From the NCBI GenBank assembly GCA_963573385.1, contig CAUYLG010076622.1, positions 1-64,000 on the forward strand: a DNA stretch of 64,000 nucleotides, read 5' to 3'. Below are positions 1 to 11,715 of this stretch, in pieces. The stretch is from Cacajao melanocephalus (lineage: Eukaryota; Chordata; Mammalia; Primates; Pitheciidae). The notes beneath the pieces were generated by a model. It was given only the letters and a program-made list of their open reading frames with translations. It searched no databases and was not told the DNA's origin. The translations under genes were made by a program, and so were the position numbers. How positions within the stretch are numbered: position 1 is the stretch's first letter; the number at the start of each line of letters is the position of its first letter.

Positions 1-1446
1 AGAGAGGACACAAACAAATGGAAAAATATGCCATGCTCATGGATAGAAAGAATCAATATTGTGAAAATGGCCATATAGCCCAAAGTAATTTATAGATTCA
101 ATGCTATCCCCATCAAGCTACCATTGACTTGCTTCACAGAATTAGAAAAAACTACTTTAAATTTCATATGGAACCAAAAAAGAGCCTGCATAGCCAAGAC
201 AATCCTAAGCAAAAAGAACAAAGCTGAAGGCATCATGCTACCTGACTTCAAACTATACTACAAGGCTACCTTAACCAAAATAGCATAATACTGGTACCAA
301 AACAGATATATAGATTCATGGAACAAAACAGAGGCCTCAGAAGTAACACCACACATCTACAACCATCTGATCTTTGACAAACCTGACAAAAATAAGCAAT
401 GGGGAAAGGATTCCCTATTTAATAAATGGTCTTAGGAAAACTGGCTAGCCATATGCAGAAAACTGAAACTGGACCCCTTCCTTTCACCCAATACAAAAAT
501 ACCCAAGATGGATTAAAGACTTAATTGTAAGACCTAAAGCCATAAAAACCTTAGAAGAAAACCTAGGCAATACCATTCAGGATATAGGCATGGGCAAAGG
601 CTTCATGACTAAAACACCAAAAGCAATGACAACAGAAGTCAAAATAGACAAATGGGATCTAATTAAACTAAAGAGTTTCTGCATAGCAAAAGAAACTATC
701 ATCAGAGTACACAGGCAACCTACAAAATGGGAGAAAATTTTTGCACTCTATCCGTCCGATAAAGGGCTAATATCCAAAATCTACAAAGAACTTAAACAAA
801 TTTACAAGAAAAAAACCAACAACCCCATCAAAAAGTAGGCTAAAAATATGAGCAGACATCTCTCAAAATAAGACATTTATGCAGCCAACAAACATATGTA
901 AAAAAGGCTCATCATCACTGGTCACTAGAGATATGCAAATCAAAACCACAATGAGATACCATTTCACACCAGTTAGAATGGTGATCATTAAAAAGTCAGG
1001 AAACAACAGGTGCTGGAGAGGATGTGGAGAAATAGGAATGCTTTTACACTGTAGATGGATGTATAAATTAGTTCAAACATTGTGGAAGACAGTGTGGCAA
1101 TTCCTCAAGAATCTAGAACCAGAAATACCATTAGACCCAGCAATCCCATTACTGGGTATATACCCAAAGGATTATAAATCATTCTACTATAAAGGTACAT
1201 ACACACGTATGTTTATTGTGGCACTATTCACAATAGCAAAGATTTGGAACCAAATGCCCATTAAAAATAGACTGGACAAAGAAAATGTGGTACATATGCA
1301 CCGTGGAATACTATGCACCAAAAAAAAAGGATAAGTTTATGTCCTTTGCAGGGACATGGATGATGCTGAAAACCATCATTCTCAGCAAACTAACACAAAA
1401 ACAGAAAACAAAATACTGCATGTTCTCACTCATAAATGGGAGTTGA
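1..1446 (+). pseudogene. L1 ORF2 C-terminal relic
   Basis: This is the remains of the L1 ORF2 region downstream of the reverse transcriptase domain, including the C-terminal cysteine-rich segment. It is broken by stops and frameshifts: the recognisable peptides at 590-838 and 879-1334 lie in different frames and both end early. It has no intact catalytic domain within the window and should be inactive. Confidence 0.85.
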
Positions 1447-1658
1447 ACAATGAGAACACATGGACACAGGGAGGAGAATATCACACACTGTGGCCTGTTG
1501 GGGGTTGGGGGCTTAGGGGAAGGTTAGCTTTAGGAGAAATACCTAACGTAGATGATGGGTTGATGGGTGTAGCCAACCACCATGACACGTGTATACTAGA
1601 TAACAAACCTGCATGTTCTGCACATGTACCCCAGAACTTAAAGTATAATAATAATAAC
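1..1658 (+). mobile_element. L1 retrotransposon, 3' part (L1PA/L1PB-type)
   Basis: The sequence follows the C-terminal third of L1 ORF2 and then the L1 3' UTR. Several stretches of translated ORF2 remain in different frames, so the reading frame is broken. ORF2 homology ends near 1446. The UTR that follows has the G-rich tract (about 1499-1519) and the L1 terminus at 1630-1650, with an A/T-rich tail. The 5' part lies outside the window, so the target duplication cannot be checked. The 3' UTR wording suggests an older L1PA or L1PB rather than L1HS; the subfamily is not certain. Confidence 0.93.
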
Positions 1659-1689
1659 CAAAGGAGACACAATGGGGATAGCCAAGGTC

Positions 1690-1985
1690 CATTCTGACCT
1701 TAGGTCTCAGCACAAATATCATATCCTCAGAGAGGTCAACCTTGACCACCCCCATTCTGTCTCTCTCACCTCACCCTGCTTTATTTCTTTCCCAGCAATT
1801 ATTTATCTTTCCAATTTTCTTCTTATTTGCCTGTTTTTTAAAATTTTTAATGGCCTATCTCACCTACTAGAATATAAGCCCCATTGAAGAAGAGAACTTG
1901 TCTCTCTCATTCACCACTATAGCTACAATGTCAGTGTTTACACGGAAGGTACTCACTAAATACTCATGGAGTAAATAAATTTTTT
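1690..1985 (+). mobile_element. L2 LINE, 3' end
   Basis: It resembles the last 300 bases of L2. There is a GGTCTCAG...CAGAGAGGTCAACCTTGACC block near 1702-1748. The 'CTAGAATATAAGCCCCATTGAAG' type segment lies near 1868-1890, and the terminal 'TACTCACTAAATACTCATGGAG' type end near 1950-1975. It is an ancient, well-decayed copy. Confidence 0.75.
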
Positions 1986-2009
1986 CATCAATCAGAAAGT
2001 CATTGGCAT

Positions 2010-2655
2010 GTTATTGAAGGCCCCTCACAATCCTGCCCTAACATATGTTTGTAACCTGTCTCCCAATATGCTACATACAAGCCATATCAGACCAGTCACT
2101 GTTTCTTAAATATACAGTGAATTTTCAGGAACCAAAGTCTTTGATCAGACCCTTAATTCATTCTCAAATACCCTTTCCTACCCTTCCCCAACACTCCCAT
2201 GCCCCAATTCCACTGGACTAAATTCTACTCAGTGCTCAAGGCCCAGCTCAAATGTCCTCTTGTCCACTGAGCCATTGCAGTTTTCACCTATGGATCCAAA
2301 GCACTCCTGTTTTTCAATTGAGAGGGTCCTTAATGCAGCCCTCTTTTCAAAATTAGCTGTGTCTATCTCAACTGGGATAGTTTTTCTCCCCTTGTTGATA
2401 TGAATGTTGTGATATATAGATGTGATTAAAAATACATATAAATATATATGTATATTTAACTCCATCTACAGATGGATGGAGATATACATATACAGAGCTA
2501 GATTTTTTGCTTCTCTTTGAAAAAAAAATTTGCTTCCCCAGGATATGCTCGGTTTTTTGAAAGCAGAAACTTTGTCATTTGCACATCCCTCATAATACAC
2601 AGTCTAGTCCACAGTCAGGGCTCAATAAACACTTTTTGGATTGAACTGAATTGAA
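2010..2655 (+). mobile_element. L2 LINE fragment(s), 3' end
   Basis: The stretch at 2240-2265 (AAGGCCCAGCTCAAATGTCC) matches the L2 coding end. The stretch at 2605-2650 (CAGGGCTCAATAAACAC...TTGAACTGAA) matches the L2 terminus. The middle is poorly conserved and has an AT-rich patch at 2400-2490. It may be one decayed L2 or two pieces. Confidence 0.6.
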
Positions 2656-3796
2656 TGGAACTAAACCAGACTATGAGAAAAATGACACAGAAACTAAACT
2701 CGATGTCACCAGTCAGGAGTATTTAACTCTCAATTGACTGTGAAACATATAGTTCTCTAATTTAATGGGGTGGAGGTGGCTTTCTGTGGGCTGAGAAACT
2801 TTCTGAGTTTGTTCTGCCTATTGCAAAGAGAGACATGGTCAGTAATCATTAACACTGTGTTATTTGTATCTCTGTCTTAAATTTCCAGATACTTGTTCAG
2901 CCTTTATCCCTATGGTTGGAAGAAGCTAAGTTGCCTCTCACACATTTTTCCTTCAGTGTGTTGATATTGGGCTGTATCCTATATGATAACAGAATACCAG
3001 ATTTCTCAGGTCATTGGTTTAATGCAGCTGTGCTTGGTTGAGGTTCATGAAAGTCACCACATGTCTTGTGTTTATATCACTTCCCTAGTGACATTACGGC
3101 TTTTCTTTGCTAGAGAGTCAGAAATTTTACCCTGAGACCCATTACATTCCCCACATTTCTTATTAACCAGCATGAAAATGGGGAGTTGCATGGAGCAAGA
3201 TATCCTGTAAACATTCAGAAAAGACTCCGTAGCAACTTAGTAGAGAGCCCAGGAGGAAACAGGCATCACTAGTTTCTTCTTGAATTAATCCACTCTGGTT
3301 CCATTAAAGTCAGGGAACAATCTGTAGTGTAGCAGGGTGGGACATTGTCTTCCTAGACAAGGCTGGCTGGAAGGAAGATATACCTAGAGGACACAAAAGA
3401 ATCTTAAGTGTGCCAGATGGTGAAGTGGTTCTATTCAGGCTTTCCCAAAGCTCTAAAATACAGGGCCAAGGCCTAGCTGAAGCAAGGCCATGGTACAGCA
3501 CAGTTGTGCAAAATGCAATGGGTTGGGGATAACCCAACACCAGCTAGATTGTTGCCAGTAAACATCCCCCCCTCAGCTTGGGTCCACAAGTCTCCAGCTA
3601 CAGAGAGGACATCTATTCCTGATATACCCACACAGGGCAAGATGAGTATACTATACTACTACTTGGTGGCAACCATCTTGGTATCTGCCATGAATAGGGT
3701 ATGAAATGCCTGAAACTGATCGAAGGCCTGCATCTCTTTTTCTATCTTCACCCTTAACAACTTCCCTACTTTTCCGGTATCTTATAACATTCTTCC
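2656..3796. other. unclassified intergenic sequence
   Basis: I see no repeat family, exon or RNA gene here. Open frames are short and without recognisable domains. Confidence 0.5.
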
Positions 3797-4157
3797 TGTT
3801 ATGGTTTGAATGTTTCCCCACCCAAATCTCATCTTGAATTGTAACTCCCACAATTCCCATAAATTGTGGGAGAGATCCAGTGGGAGGTAATAGATCATGA
3901 GAGCCCGTCTTTCTTGCGTTGTTCTCACAATAGTGAATAAGTCTCAAGAGATCTGACGGTTTTAAAAAGAGGAGTTCCCCTGAACAAACCCTCTTTCTTT
4001 GCCTGCTGCCATCCATGAAGATGTGACTTGCTCTTCTTTGCCTTCCTTCATGATTGTGGGGCCTCCCCAGCTATGTGGAACTGTAAGTCCATTAAACCTC
4101 TTTTTATTCCCCAATCTCGGATATGTCTGTATCATCAGCATAAAATGGACACATACA
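3797..4157 (+). mobile_element. solo THE1 LTR (MaLR/ERVL)
   Basis: It is a full-length LTR of about 361 bp that begins TGTTATGGTTTG and ends GGACACATACA. It contains the characteristic THE1 segments 'CCCACCCAAATCTCATCTTG' and 'TCCATTAAACCTC' (near 4087-4100). It is flanked by a 5-bp target duplication CTTCC at 3792-3796 and 4158-4162. No internal sequence adjoins it, so it is a solo LTR left by LTR-LTR recombination. Confidence 0.93.
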
Positions 4158-4162
4158 CTTCC

Positions 4163-6058
4163 TCTTGTCACCTGCTTCTCAAAGACAGAGAAGTCACTAT
4201 TCCAAAGGAAAAACAAGGCCCAAGCAAAGGGCTAAGAGAAGAGTAGACCAAAAAAGCTTTAGTTCTGCATGGTTGCTAAGGTTACAGTAGAAAAACAGAA
4301 AAGGAAGACTGGTTCAGGACTAGCTGAAAGCAACTTCTTCAACCCAGTTTGACTCCGTTCACTTTCATTCCATTGTGAAGGTGAGAGGAGAGAGGAAAGG
4401 CTAATAGGTTGAATGGCTAGGTCATTTCTCTACAGGGTGATATGGCTCTAAAAGGTTTACTAAATGCAGGTAAGAAATAAAGACATAAACCATACGCAGA
4501 TGTATATGAACCGTTCTGGTAAGGAAGAGCAGGACAGCAGAGGAGGGCAGTGCAACTCCTCAGAGCCGAAATGTGGCCTCTCCTGACGTGATTTCTCCTA
4601 ATGTGATATCTGATACCGACTTGGAGGTCATTTAGAGTATGCTTAGCCCCCCTGATTCTTTGGGGAGTCTCAATAGACCAGGATACATAAACAATGCTCA
4701 TCATTTTAAATATTGTATGTAAATTAAGCCTTAGAAGGTCCTGTAGAGCTTGCCACACAGGATCATAAAAGGAGGTCACATCTGATCCTCCTCCACTTCC
4801 GTTCACTGCAGATTCTAAAATGTGTTTCCATGACTTTATGTCAACAAAGATATGTCTGATGTGGAGTAATTGACCTTATTTCAAACAAAACAAAGAATCC
4901 CCATTGAGAAGATGTCCCTCCAGAGCCCCTACAAGAAACTTGTTCCTTCCCAGAATCTAACAAAGTATCTTCTAGACAGAGAGCAAGAGGACACATCCTC
5001 TCTTAAAACACCTTAGCTTGCAGTGGTGGATAAAGAGGCTCTTCTGTGTGTGTGTGAGTATTGTACTCATGTGCGTGCTTGCACACACACATGTGTGTTT
5101 CAGTGTATGCTGGAAAGTGTTTGCACGTATTTATTTAAAGAACTACCTGCTGAGTTGCACTCTCTATAGAGAAATAAAAGTAAACAAGGAATAACAAATC
5201 ATAATAAAGTGTATTGATATTGGACCTTACCATCCACCCTGCAGAACTTTGAAAAGACTTTAAAAGCATGTTTTTTCCAAGAACAATTTACAGGGTGGAT
5301 ATTCACTAAAGACTTGTGTACTTAAAACACAAAATGTTAAAAAAAAAGACACAAAATGTTGCTGATACAAATTCTAGTAATTACTTTATACCAGAAGTGT
5401 TCAATATTGTCTTCCCACTGTATGTGGGAAAACTACCATATTCCACTAAGTTTCATCAAAGTTCCTAAGAAATGTTAACAGCAACGTAATCCCTCAAGGC
5501 TTCAGGACTGCCTTTTCATTCACGTATCTCCTAGAAATTTCCACTGAAGTAAAATGACTGCTTTGCCCCAGGAAGACAAAGTAGAGCCTTATAAATGAGC
5601 AAACGCATATATACTTAGGCTCTGGCTAGATTACATAACAAGAGATATTAGAAGACAAACAAGACTCCTTGGGATTCTGAATTAAATGTAATGAAAGTGT
5701 TATAGTGTTTACTGCCAGGTTTAGTTCTCTTAAAACATCAAAATTACATATGGAGGAGGCAGGTGTGGGTAAGTGGGTCACATTCATTTGAATCCTGTAA
5801 TTGCAATATTCAGGCCTAGAGAGTAATATGCACCTGCACTCTGGTTGGCTAGCCACACCTGGAACAGGGTTCAGTTCAGGGGGTGGAGTGGGAATCTATT
5901 TTGAGAAAGATTAGCTGGAAAGTATCCAGCATCAGAAACCAGTGTGGTGAATGCCTCAGGAATTACTTCATGGGAAGCACATTCGAGATAACTCGGACTG
6001 TAAATCTGAACAAGAAGAGAATGGTGGAGATTAAAAAGCCAAATATTTGAAAGGTTTT
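4163..6058. other. unclassified intergenic sequence
   Basis: Most of this stretch matches nothing I recognise. An imperfect TG/CA-rich patch lies at about 5044-5100. The 12-mer ACACAAAATGTT occurs twice around an A-run at 5327-5362. No convincing gene was seen. Confidence 0.5.
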
Positions 6059-6073
6059 CATGTTACATTTCTT

Positions 6074-6384
6074 TCTTTTTCTTTCTCTTTTTCTTTTTTT
6101 GAGACAGAGTTTTGCTCTTGTTGGCCAGGCTGGAGCACAATAGCGTGATCTGGGCTCACTGCAACATCTACCTTCCAGGGTTCAAGTGTTTCTCCTGACT
6201 CTGCTTCCTAAGTAGCTGGAATTACAGGTGCACGCCACCATGCCCAGCTAATTTTTGGATTTTTAGTAGAGATGGGGTTTCACCATGTTGGCCAGGCTGG
6301 TCTCGAACTCCTAACCTCAAGTGGTCTGCCCGCCTTGGCCTCCCAAAGTGCTAGGATTACAGGTGTGAGCCACCAAACCCAGCC
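6074..6384 (-). mobile_element. Alu SINE, full length, minus strand
   Basis: A reversed dimeric Alu with its T-rich tail at the left and the reverse complement of the Alu 5' end at the right (GTGAGCCACCAAACCCAGCC). It is flanked by an imperfect 15-bp target duplication, CATGTTACATTTCTT at 6059-6073 and CATGGTGCATTTCTT at 6385-6399 (13 of 15 identical). It has several mutations, which fits an AluS or older copy. Confidence 0.95.
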
Positions 6385-6399
6385 CATGGTGCATTTCTT

Positions 6400-6829
6400 A
6401 TGTTTTCCAATATAGGCTGTGAGGTCTCCATTTGTGCAATTTCTTCTACTTCAAGGGCTTCTCCCCTTCCTCTTGCCTGTTGATCCAGATCCAGTTCAGC
6501 AACAACTTCTCCAGAGACCTTCCATGAGTAATTTTCCATTTTCGTGCTCCCTGCCACAGGTAGAGGACTAGATATTCTCCCTCTCTGTACCTTGTTATTA
6601 TCCATAAAACTCCTTCATGTTGTAGTAGAACTTTGTATTCCAATGTCTGTCTCTCTTCTCTCCCCCATTAGCTGTGGGCAAGAAGTGAATTCTACATTTC
6701 TTAATTTTTTGATCACCCTTTACTGAATATTTGCTATTTCCTAAATAATGTGCTGAGAAGTAGAGATGCAAAGAGAAAAAATGTAGTCTCTTTCCCTACA
6801 GAATATAAAACAAGAAAAACAGTTGTAAA
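6400..6829. other. unclassified intergenic sequence
   Basis: No recognisable repeat. An 82-codon open frame on the minus strand runs into the neighbouring Alu and has no known domain. Confidence 0.45.
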
Positions 6830-7142
6830 CATCAGAAATAAGACAAGGATGTCTTCCCTCAGGTCTTCTCTTCAATATTGTATTGGAGATTTCAACCAAT
6901 GCAATAAGGCAAGAAAAAGAATAAAAGGAACTGAAAAGGAAGATGAAAATTGTATTTGTTTACTAATGACATGGTGATCTATATAGAAAATTCAAGAGAA
7001 TTTAAAACTAATGAAGGAGTTTAGCAAGACTGTATGGTAGATGATGTACACAAAATCAACTATTTCTATATATAAGGAACAATTAAAAATGGAAATTAAA
7101 AAACCAATATCATCTCTCTAATAGCATCACAAATATGAAATG
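6830..7142 (+). mobile_element. L1 ORF2 fragment (L1M-like)
   Basis: The stretch follows the L1 reverse-transcriptase region on the plus strand. It begins at the ACAAGGATGTCTTCCCTC segment (6842-6859) and passes a decayed 'TACTAATGACATGGTGATC' (6961-6979) where intact L1 has the catalytic Asp-Asp motif. It ends at a decayed form of the ATAGCATCA segment (7119-7130). Homology stops abruptly near 7142, where a different, GC-richer block begins. Confidence 0.75.
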
Positions 7143-7990
7143 GACTCTCCTTGGGCCAGTCTTGCTGCAACCACTGTGGGGTATGAGGTTGAGATTCCCA
7201 GTCACTGGAGTTGTGTACCTAGGTGGATTATGGCTGCCTCTGCTGAGTCATGCAGGTTATCAGGGAAGTGGGGGAAAGCCAGAAGTTACAGCCCTTACCC
7301 AGCTCCCACATAAACCAGAGGGCTGGTCTCACTCCCACCATGCCCCACCAACAGCCCTGCGTCTATTTCCAGGTGGAGGGCAAGATGGACTTGAAAACTT
7401 GCCTGAGGCTTTCCACCTACCAGCTACAAAAGAAAAGGGCCTTAGTTCTTCCCTGACCTTTGAAGTCTGCAAGCCAGTTTTGTGCCCTCCCCCGAGTTCT
7501 GGACAGAAGGCTTCTTGCCCTGCTTAAACTGTTACAAAGTTCAGCTAGAGAATTCCTTTTCCTGTTCCTCTCGCCACTCTCCTAATGGATGGGCCTCTCC
7601 GCTGCTTCCTCTACCCCTGTATTTCACTTAGCTCGGCTCTCTAACTTGACTCAGCTCCAGGTAAAGTCAGAAACTTCTCCTGCAAACAAACCTTCAGCTT
7701 CTCCAGTGGGGGTATGTGTTCGGAAGAGGGGATCTCCCTTTCCCACTTCTGCAATTGGGCACTCACAGTATTTGAGGTGTCTCCCTGGTCCTGCAGGAGC
7801 AGTCTGCTTCCTTTGGAGGATCTGCGATTCCTCTCAGGATTGGTGGTTTGTTCTCACAGTTGATTGGGAGCTAAAATTCACAATGCAAGCCTCCACATGC
7901 TGCTCTGTCCAGAGCTTCAATCTAGTCTTGCTTCCTGTTCACCGTGATCTAACAGTAATTTTTAGGAGCTTAATTTTTAGTGTCTCTGGA
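7143..7990. other. unidentified GC-richer repeat block (L1 5'-UTR-like or LTR)
   Basis: About 850 bp with higher GC than its surroundings and with repeat-like wording that I associate with old L1 5' UTRs or an LTR, but I could not fix the family or orientation. It abuts the L1 ORF2 fragment directly. Two long plus-strand open frames (7135-7527 and 7589-7996) follow from its low stop content and carry no known domain. I do not call them genes. Confidence 0.4.
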
Positions 7991-8174
7991 AAATAGCAGA
8001 GCCCCAATATGTGCTGAAGCATGTGAGTTACCTAATTAGATTAGTGTTCTGTTACTCCAAAGTACAGAACTAGCCCAAAAGGCAGATTTCAGTTTAATGC
8101 ATTCATTAGAGATGTCCAATAATGAAATGAACTTCTAAATTAGGAAAGATGTGTAGCAACATGATGAAAAGTGT

Positions 8175-8345
8175 GATTATAAAGAAAACTATAGTTCATA
8201 TTCTGGCTTTGCTTCTTACTGTGTGACCTAAGCAAGTCACTTGAATTCTCTAAGCCTGTGTTTCCTCCTCTATAAAGCAGAGATAACAATAGCATCCACG
8301 CCATAGAGATGTTATAAATCATAATGAGATAAATGTGTAAAATAT
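8175..8345 (+). mobile_element. MIR SINE
   Basis: It matches the MIR core and 3' part. The core reads TTACTGTGTGACCTAAGCAA at 8216-8235, followed by a 'TTTCCTCCTCTATAAAGCAG' segment (8261-8280) and a decayed 'GAGATAAATGTG' end. Confidence 0.85.
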
Positions 8346-9034
8346 ATTATTGAACTAATTGCTGCACTGGGAGCAAGGTTGAGCCAATTGATTGCAAGTG
8401 GTTCATACCAGTACTTGGGTAAGTATGGTAATAGTTGAGCATTTCATTCAGGGCATACAGACACTTAACGAGAAGGTAATAGAGCCAAAGGGAGGCTCAG
8501 AAAAACGCAGGGGCAAGCCTTGTTCTCATTGTTGCTTCACTCTCAATCTCCCTAAATACCCTGATTAATTTCATTGAACATTAATAATGGCACCTGGCCT
8601 CTTTGACCACGTCAACATTTGTAGGCATCCTATGATACAAACTCAAGACCCCACTAAACCCCACACCCCTCCTCCAAAGCATAGTGATAAAGTCAAAAAA
8701 GCTCAGCTACTTTGCTTGTAAATATTTTGAATTATACAATACTTCTTACAGAGAAACACATACTAAATTCATTTGTGCAGAAATTCTTTCCCCACAAAAT
8801 ATATTTTGTAATATTGCTCTAAGTCACTAAGGGCAACAAACATCCCTAAAGGGGATTTTAAGAAGCTTGCTTTGACAACATTCTTTATTATGAACTTCTC
8901 TTTGGTGAGTTCACAGTTATCTATGCTTATATAAAATCTTGATTCATGAAAATGAATTCAGCAACTACAGAACTGCCTCTTTGAAGGCTCTAATTGGCCA
9001 TCCAAACTGTGAAAAATGTGTGACAGACATGGTT
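8346..9034. other. unclassified intergenic sequence
   Basis: Unique-looking AT-rich DNA; nothing recognised. Confidence 0.45.
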
Positions 9035-9160
9035 CCTTAGTGTTTCCTCCATTTTATAGGCCAGGAAAAGAAATAATTTTCTTGCTCAAGGCCATGAAGA
9101 AGGAGAGCGCCAGAAGAGTCAAAGGAACTCAAGAGTTCTGATTGTAGATCCCAAGTATGA
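9035..9160 (-). mobile_element. MIR SINE
   Basis: Reverse-oriented MIR. The segments CCATTTTATAGGCCAGGAAA (9049-9068) and TTGCTCAAGGCCATGAAGAA (9083-9102) correspond to the reverse complement of the MIR core. Confidence 0.7.
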
Positions 9161-10853
9161 TTTCCTGGGGCCTGAAGGTTCTAACATCTGTGGCCAGTTT
9201 GCTCTTTGTTCACTTGATGCTGGGATAAAACCAAGGGCTGCCTTTTTCCAGGCCCAGCCTTTTGTTTCTTTAGACTGACGATCTTAAAACTACAGATGCA
9301 TAATGTTTACTCATAGAGTGGACATGGGTTTATTTTTCTATTTTTGAATCAGCAGGTTTCCTCTCTAATGATGAGCAATTACAAATCTGGCAGACTGTTT
9401 CATTCTGCATGCAGAAAAAAAGGCTACAGGAAGTATTTCCATTCTGAATGCCATAGAATTTGTGATTTGCATGCACCTTTTGAGTTAAAATAAAACATTT
9501 GCCCTGTATTGGCCCGAGTTTAATTAAAATGATGAGAATGTGTGATAGGCATTTGGTCTAAGGCAAAAAGGATGCCTAGTACTGAAATTTGGAATAAACA
9601 TTTTTTTTAAATGAGAAATGCATGGTTGGCAGTGATAAGAAATGCCAAGACGATGTATTACATGGGATCACAGGTTGAAAATAGAAAATATCCTAATAAT
9701 TCTGGTGCAATGTGAAACTGTTGTAGGAAGGTTTGGATAGGATTACATGCTTTATGGATAATGTCCCTGTAACTAACACTGTAGATGTTTATAATATTTT
9801 CTATAGTCTTTTTGTGGCTTACCATGTATAGCTGATGGGCTGCTCATCAGTCCTGGCAGATTTTCCCATTTAACCATGCAGGGAAGAAAGAAGAGGATTT
9901 TTCTTTTCTTTTCTTTTTATCTCCAAGGGTTAAGCTCTGCAAAATTGATGATCATCCAAGAACACCAATGAAACAAAGTCAAAATGGCTAAGCACAGAAA
10001 GTGGATAACTAATCATTTGAATTGAGGATTATTAAAACTGACCACATTTTCCATTACAAAAATTGTAATAGGGTGGATACTAAAGAACGTTTGCTATTAT
10101 ATTCCAAATTCTAATTTAAAAAATACACACATATATAGTAGGCTAAATAGATTTGCAGGTACATGTTGCCAGGGTCTTAGAGTGAATACAGTAGAATGAA
10201 GCAAAAATCTGAGCTATGGATACTCTCATTTTACAGAATACCTTTAAGTTCCATAGCTTACTAAGTAAATAGTAAAATTCCTAAATAAGAAATGTGGAAT
10301 CATTTACAATGAGAATTATCACATTGTGAAGATACCCCGTCTTCATTAGTGAGGAAGATCAATGCAGCAGAATAGACTTCGAACAACTGCGTGAATAGAA
10401 TTATTTCCATAGATGAGTAGTCTAACGTTTGGATCATTGGGATCAATTGTTTTGTTAATCTGTGCCAATATCCATGAAGACATTCCCAAATTTAATTTAA
10501 AAATGGTGATCAAATGGCTCTTTATACTATCTCCATGAGATCCAAATTCCCAACTTGAATCTCATCTTGGAAGTCCCCAAGTCTCGTCTTTGAACCTTGA
10601 CTCAAAGAAGAAAAACAGAAAATGGCAAATGGCTTGTAACCCCCCTCCTCTGGGAGAAACAGACAGCTACTACAGAATATAACTAGTGTGAATTTCTACT
10701 TAGACTGCAAAGAGATCCGTGGTCTGCCTTTATCTTTATTAATAATGTTTGTCTTCCACATACCTCCTACCCAAGTTTCAGTGTTTTGTTTTAAGCAGTA
10801 ACAGACATGACATTGTTTCAGCATCCTCATAATACAATAAGAGTGCTAAAACA
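9161..10853. other. unclassified intergenic sequence with a possible conserved element
   Basis: No repeats were recognised. The part at about 9340-9620 has an octamer-like ATTTGCAT and homeodomain-like TTAATTAAAA words and little simple sequence, so it might be a conserved non-coding element. That is inference only. Confidence 0.35.
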
Positions 10854-11015
10854 AAAACAAAAAACTTTTCATTTAAACCTAACCTTTCTCCTATTTGCTC
10901 CAAACACTTAAAAAATATAACCTTGATTTCAGAAGCTGCAAATCAAGGTTATATTTTTTAAGTGTTTGGAGCAAATAGGAGAAAGGTTAGGTTTAAATGA
11001 AAAGTTTTTTGTTTT
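10854..11015. repeat. perfect 76-bp inverted repeat with 10-bp spacer
   Basis: The left arm (10854-10929) is the exact reverse complement of the right arm (10940-11015). I paired the arms along their length and found no mismatch. The spacer at 10930-10939 is CAGAAGCTGC. The first mismatch outside is 10853 against 11016. The arm has no resemblance to a known transposon end, and I see no target duplication. An inverted duplication by replication template switching is the simplest origin. Confidence 0.97.
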
Positions 11016-11431
11016 GTTACTTTGCTAACATGGCTGCATCTTAGGTAATAATATTGAAAAACAAATAAATGACAAAAGATCACCAAATATCCTAAACATG
11101 AAATTGGGGCATAAGTGTGCAATTGGATCAAAACCCCACATCAGTTCAAACATACCCAAAGGGAAGAGTGACTGCCTTAATACAACAGAGGTGTGAACAT
11201 CTGTTTCAAACAGTCTCTCTCGGGTATAGTTGGGCTCATTTAAACAACTTTGTATGCCAGACAAATATACTTCATGAGAAAACATGTGTGGCTGAAGACC
11301 TCACAAAATGAAAACTCACCTTATCAAGACTTTCTTTCCATAAGAATAGATGTAAATAGAAGAATGTATAAAAATCTACAACCCTTGTATCTTAACCTCT
11401 TTTTACTTTGAAACTCATTTTTAAAGCAAAG

Positions 11432-11435
<4 letters not shown>

Positions 11436-11497
<62 letters not shown>

Positions 11498-11499
11498 AA
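11436..11499. repeat. compound (TC)n(AC)n microsatellite
   Basis: A TC run of about 19 units (11436-11473) passes directly into an AC run of about 13 units (to 11499). Such compound tracts are usually length-variable. The open frame across it is an artefact. Confidence 0.97.
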
Positions 11500-11644
11500 T
11501 CAAATTAATAGATATATAATAACAGGATCACATCTAACTTCAATACCAATATTATTTATCTTTTCATTACATTTTGAGACTGGCATTAACACTGCCATTT
11601 AATGAATGCTAGGATGATACCCTTAGAGGATGTAAACAAAAAAA

Positions 11645-11715
11645 ATTTAGTTCATTCATTTTCAAGGACTTACTGAGCACTATGAGCCAGGTACTGTTCT
11701 AGGTAACAGACTTTT
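11645..11715 (-). mobile_element. L2 LINE 3' end, minus strand
   Basis: The segment TTACTGAGCACTATGAGCCAGGTACTG type (11670-11697) is the reverse complement of the L2 terminus. Confidence 0.6.

Noticed and set aside
3651..4216. Two minus-strand frames of 121 and 84 codons
   Set aside because: Both are readings of the antisense strand of the solo THE1 LTR and its edge.
7135..7996. Two open frames of 130 and 135 codons in succession
   Set aside because: They lie in a GC-richer repeat-like block; no domain, no splice context, different frames.
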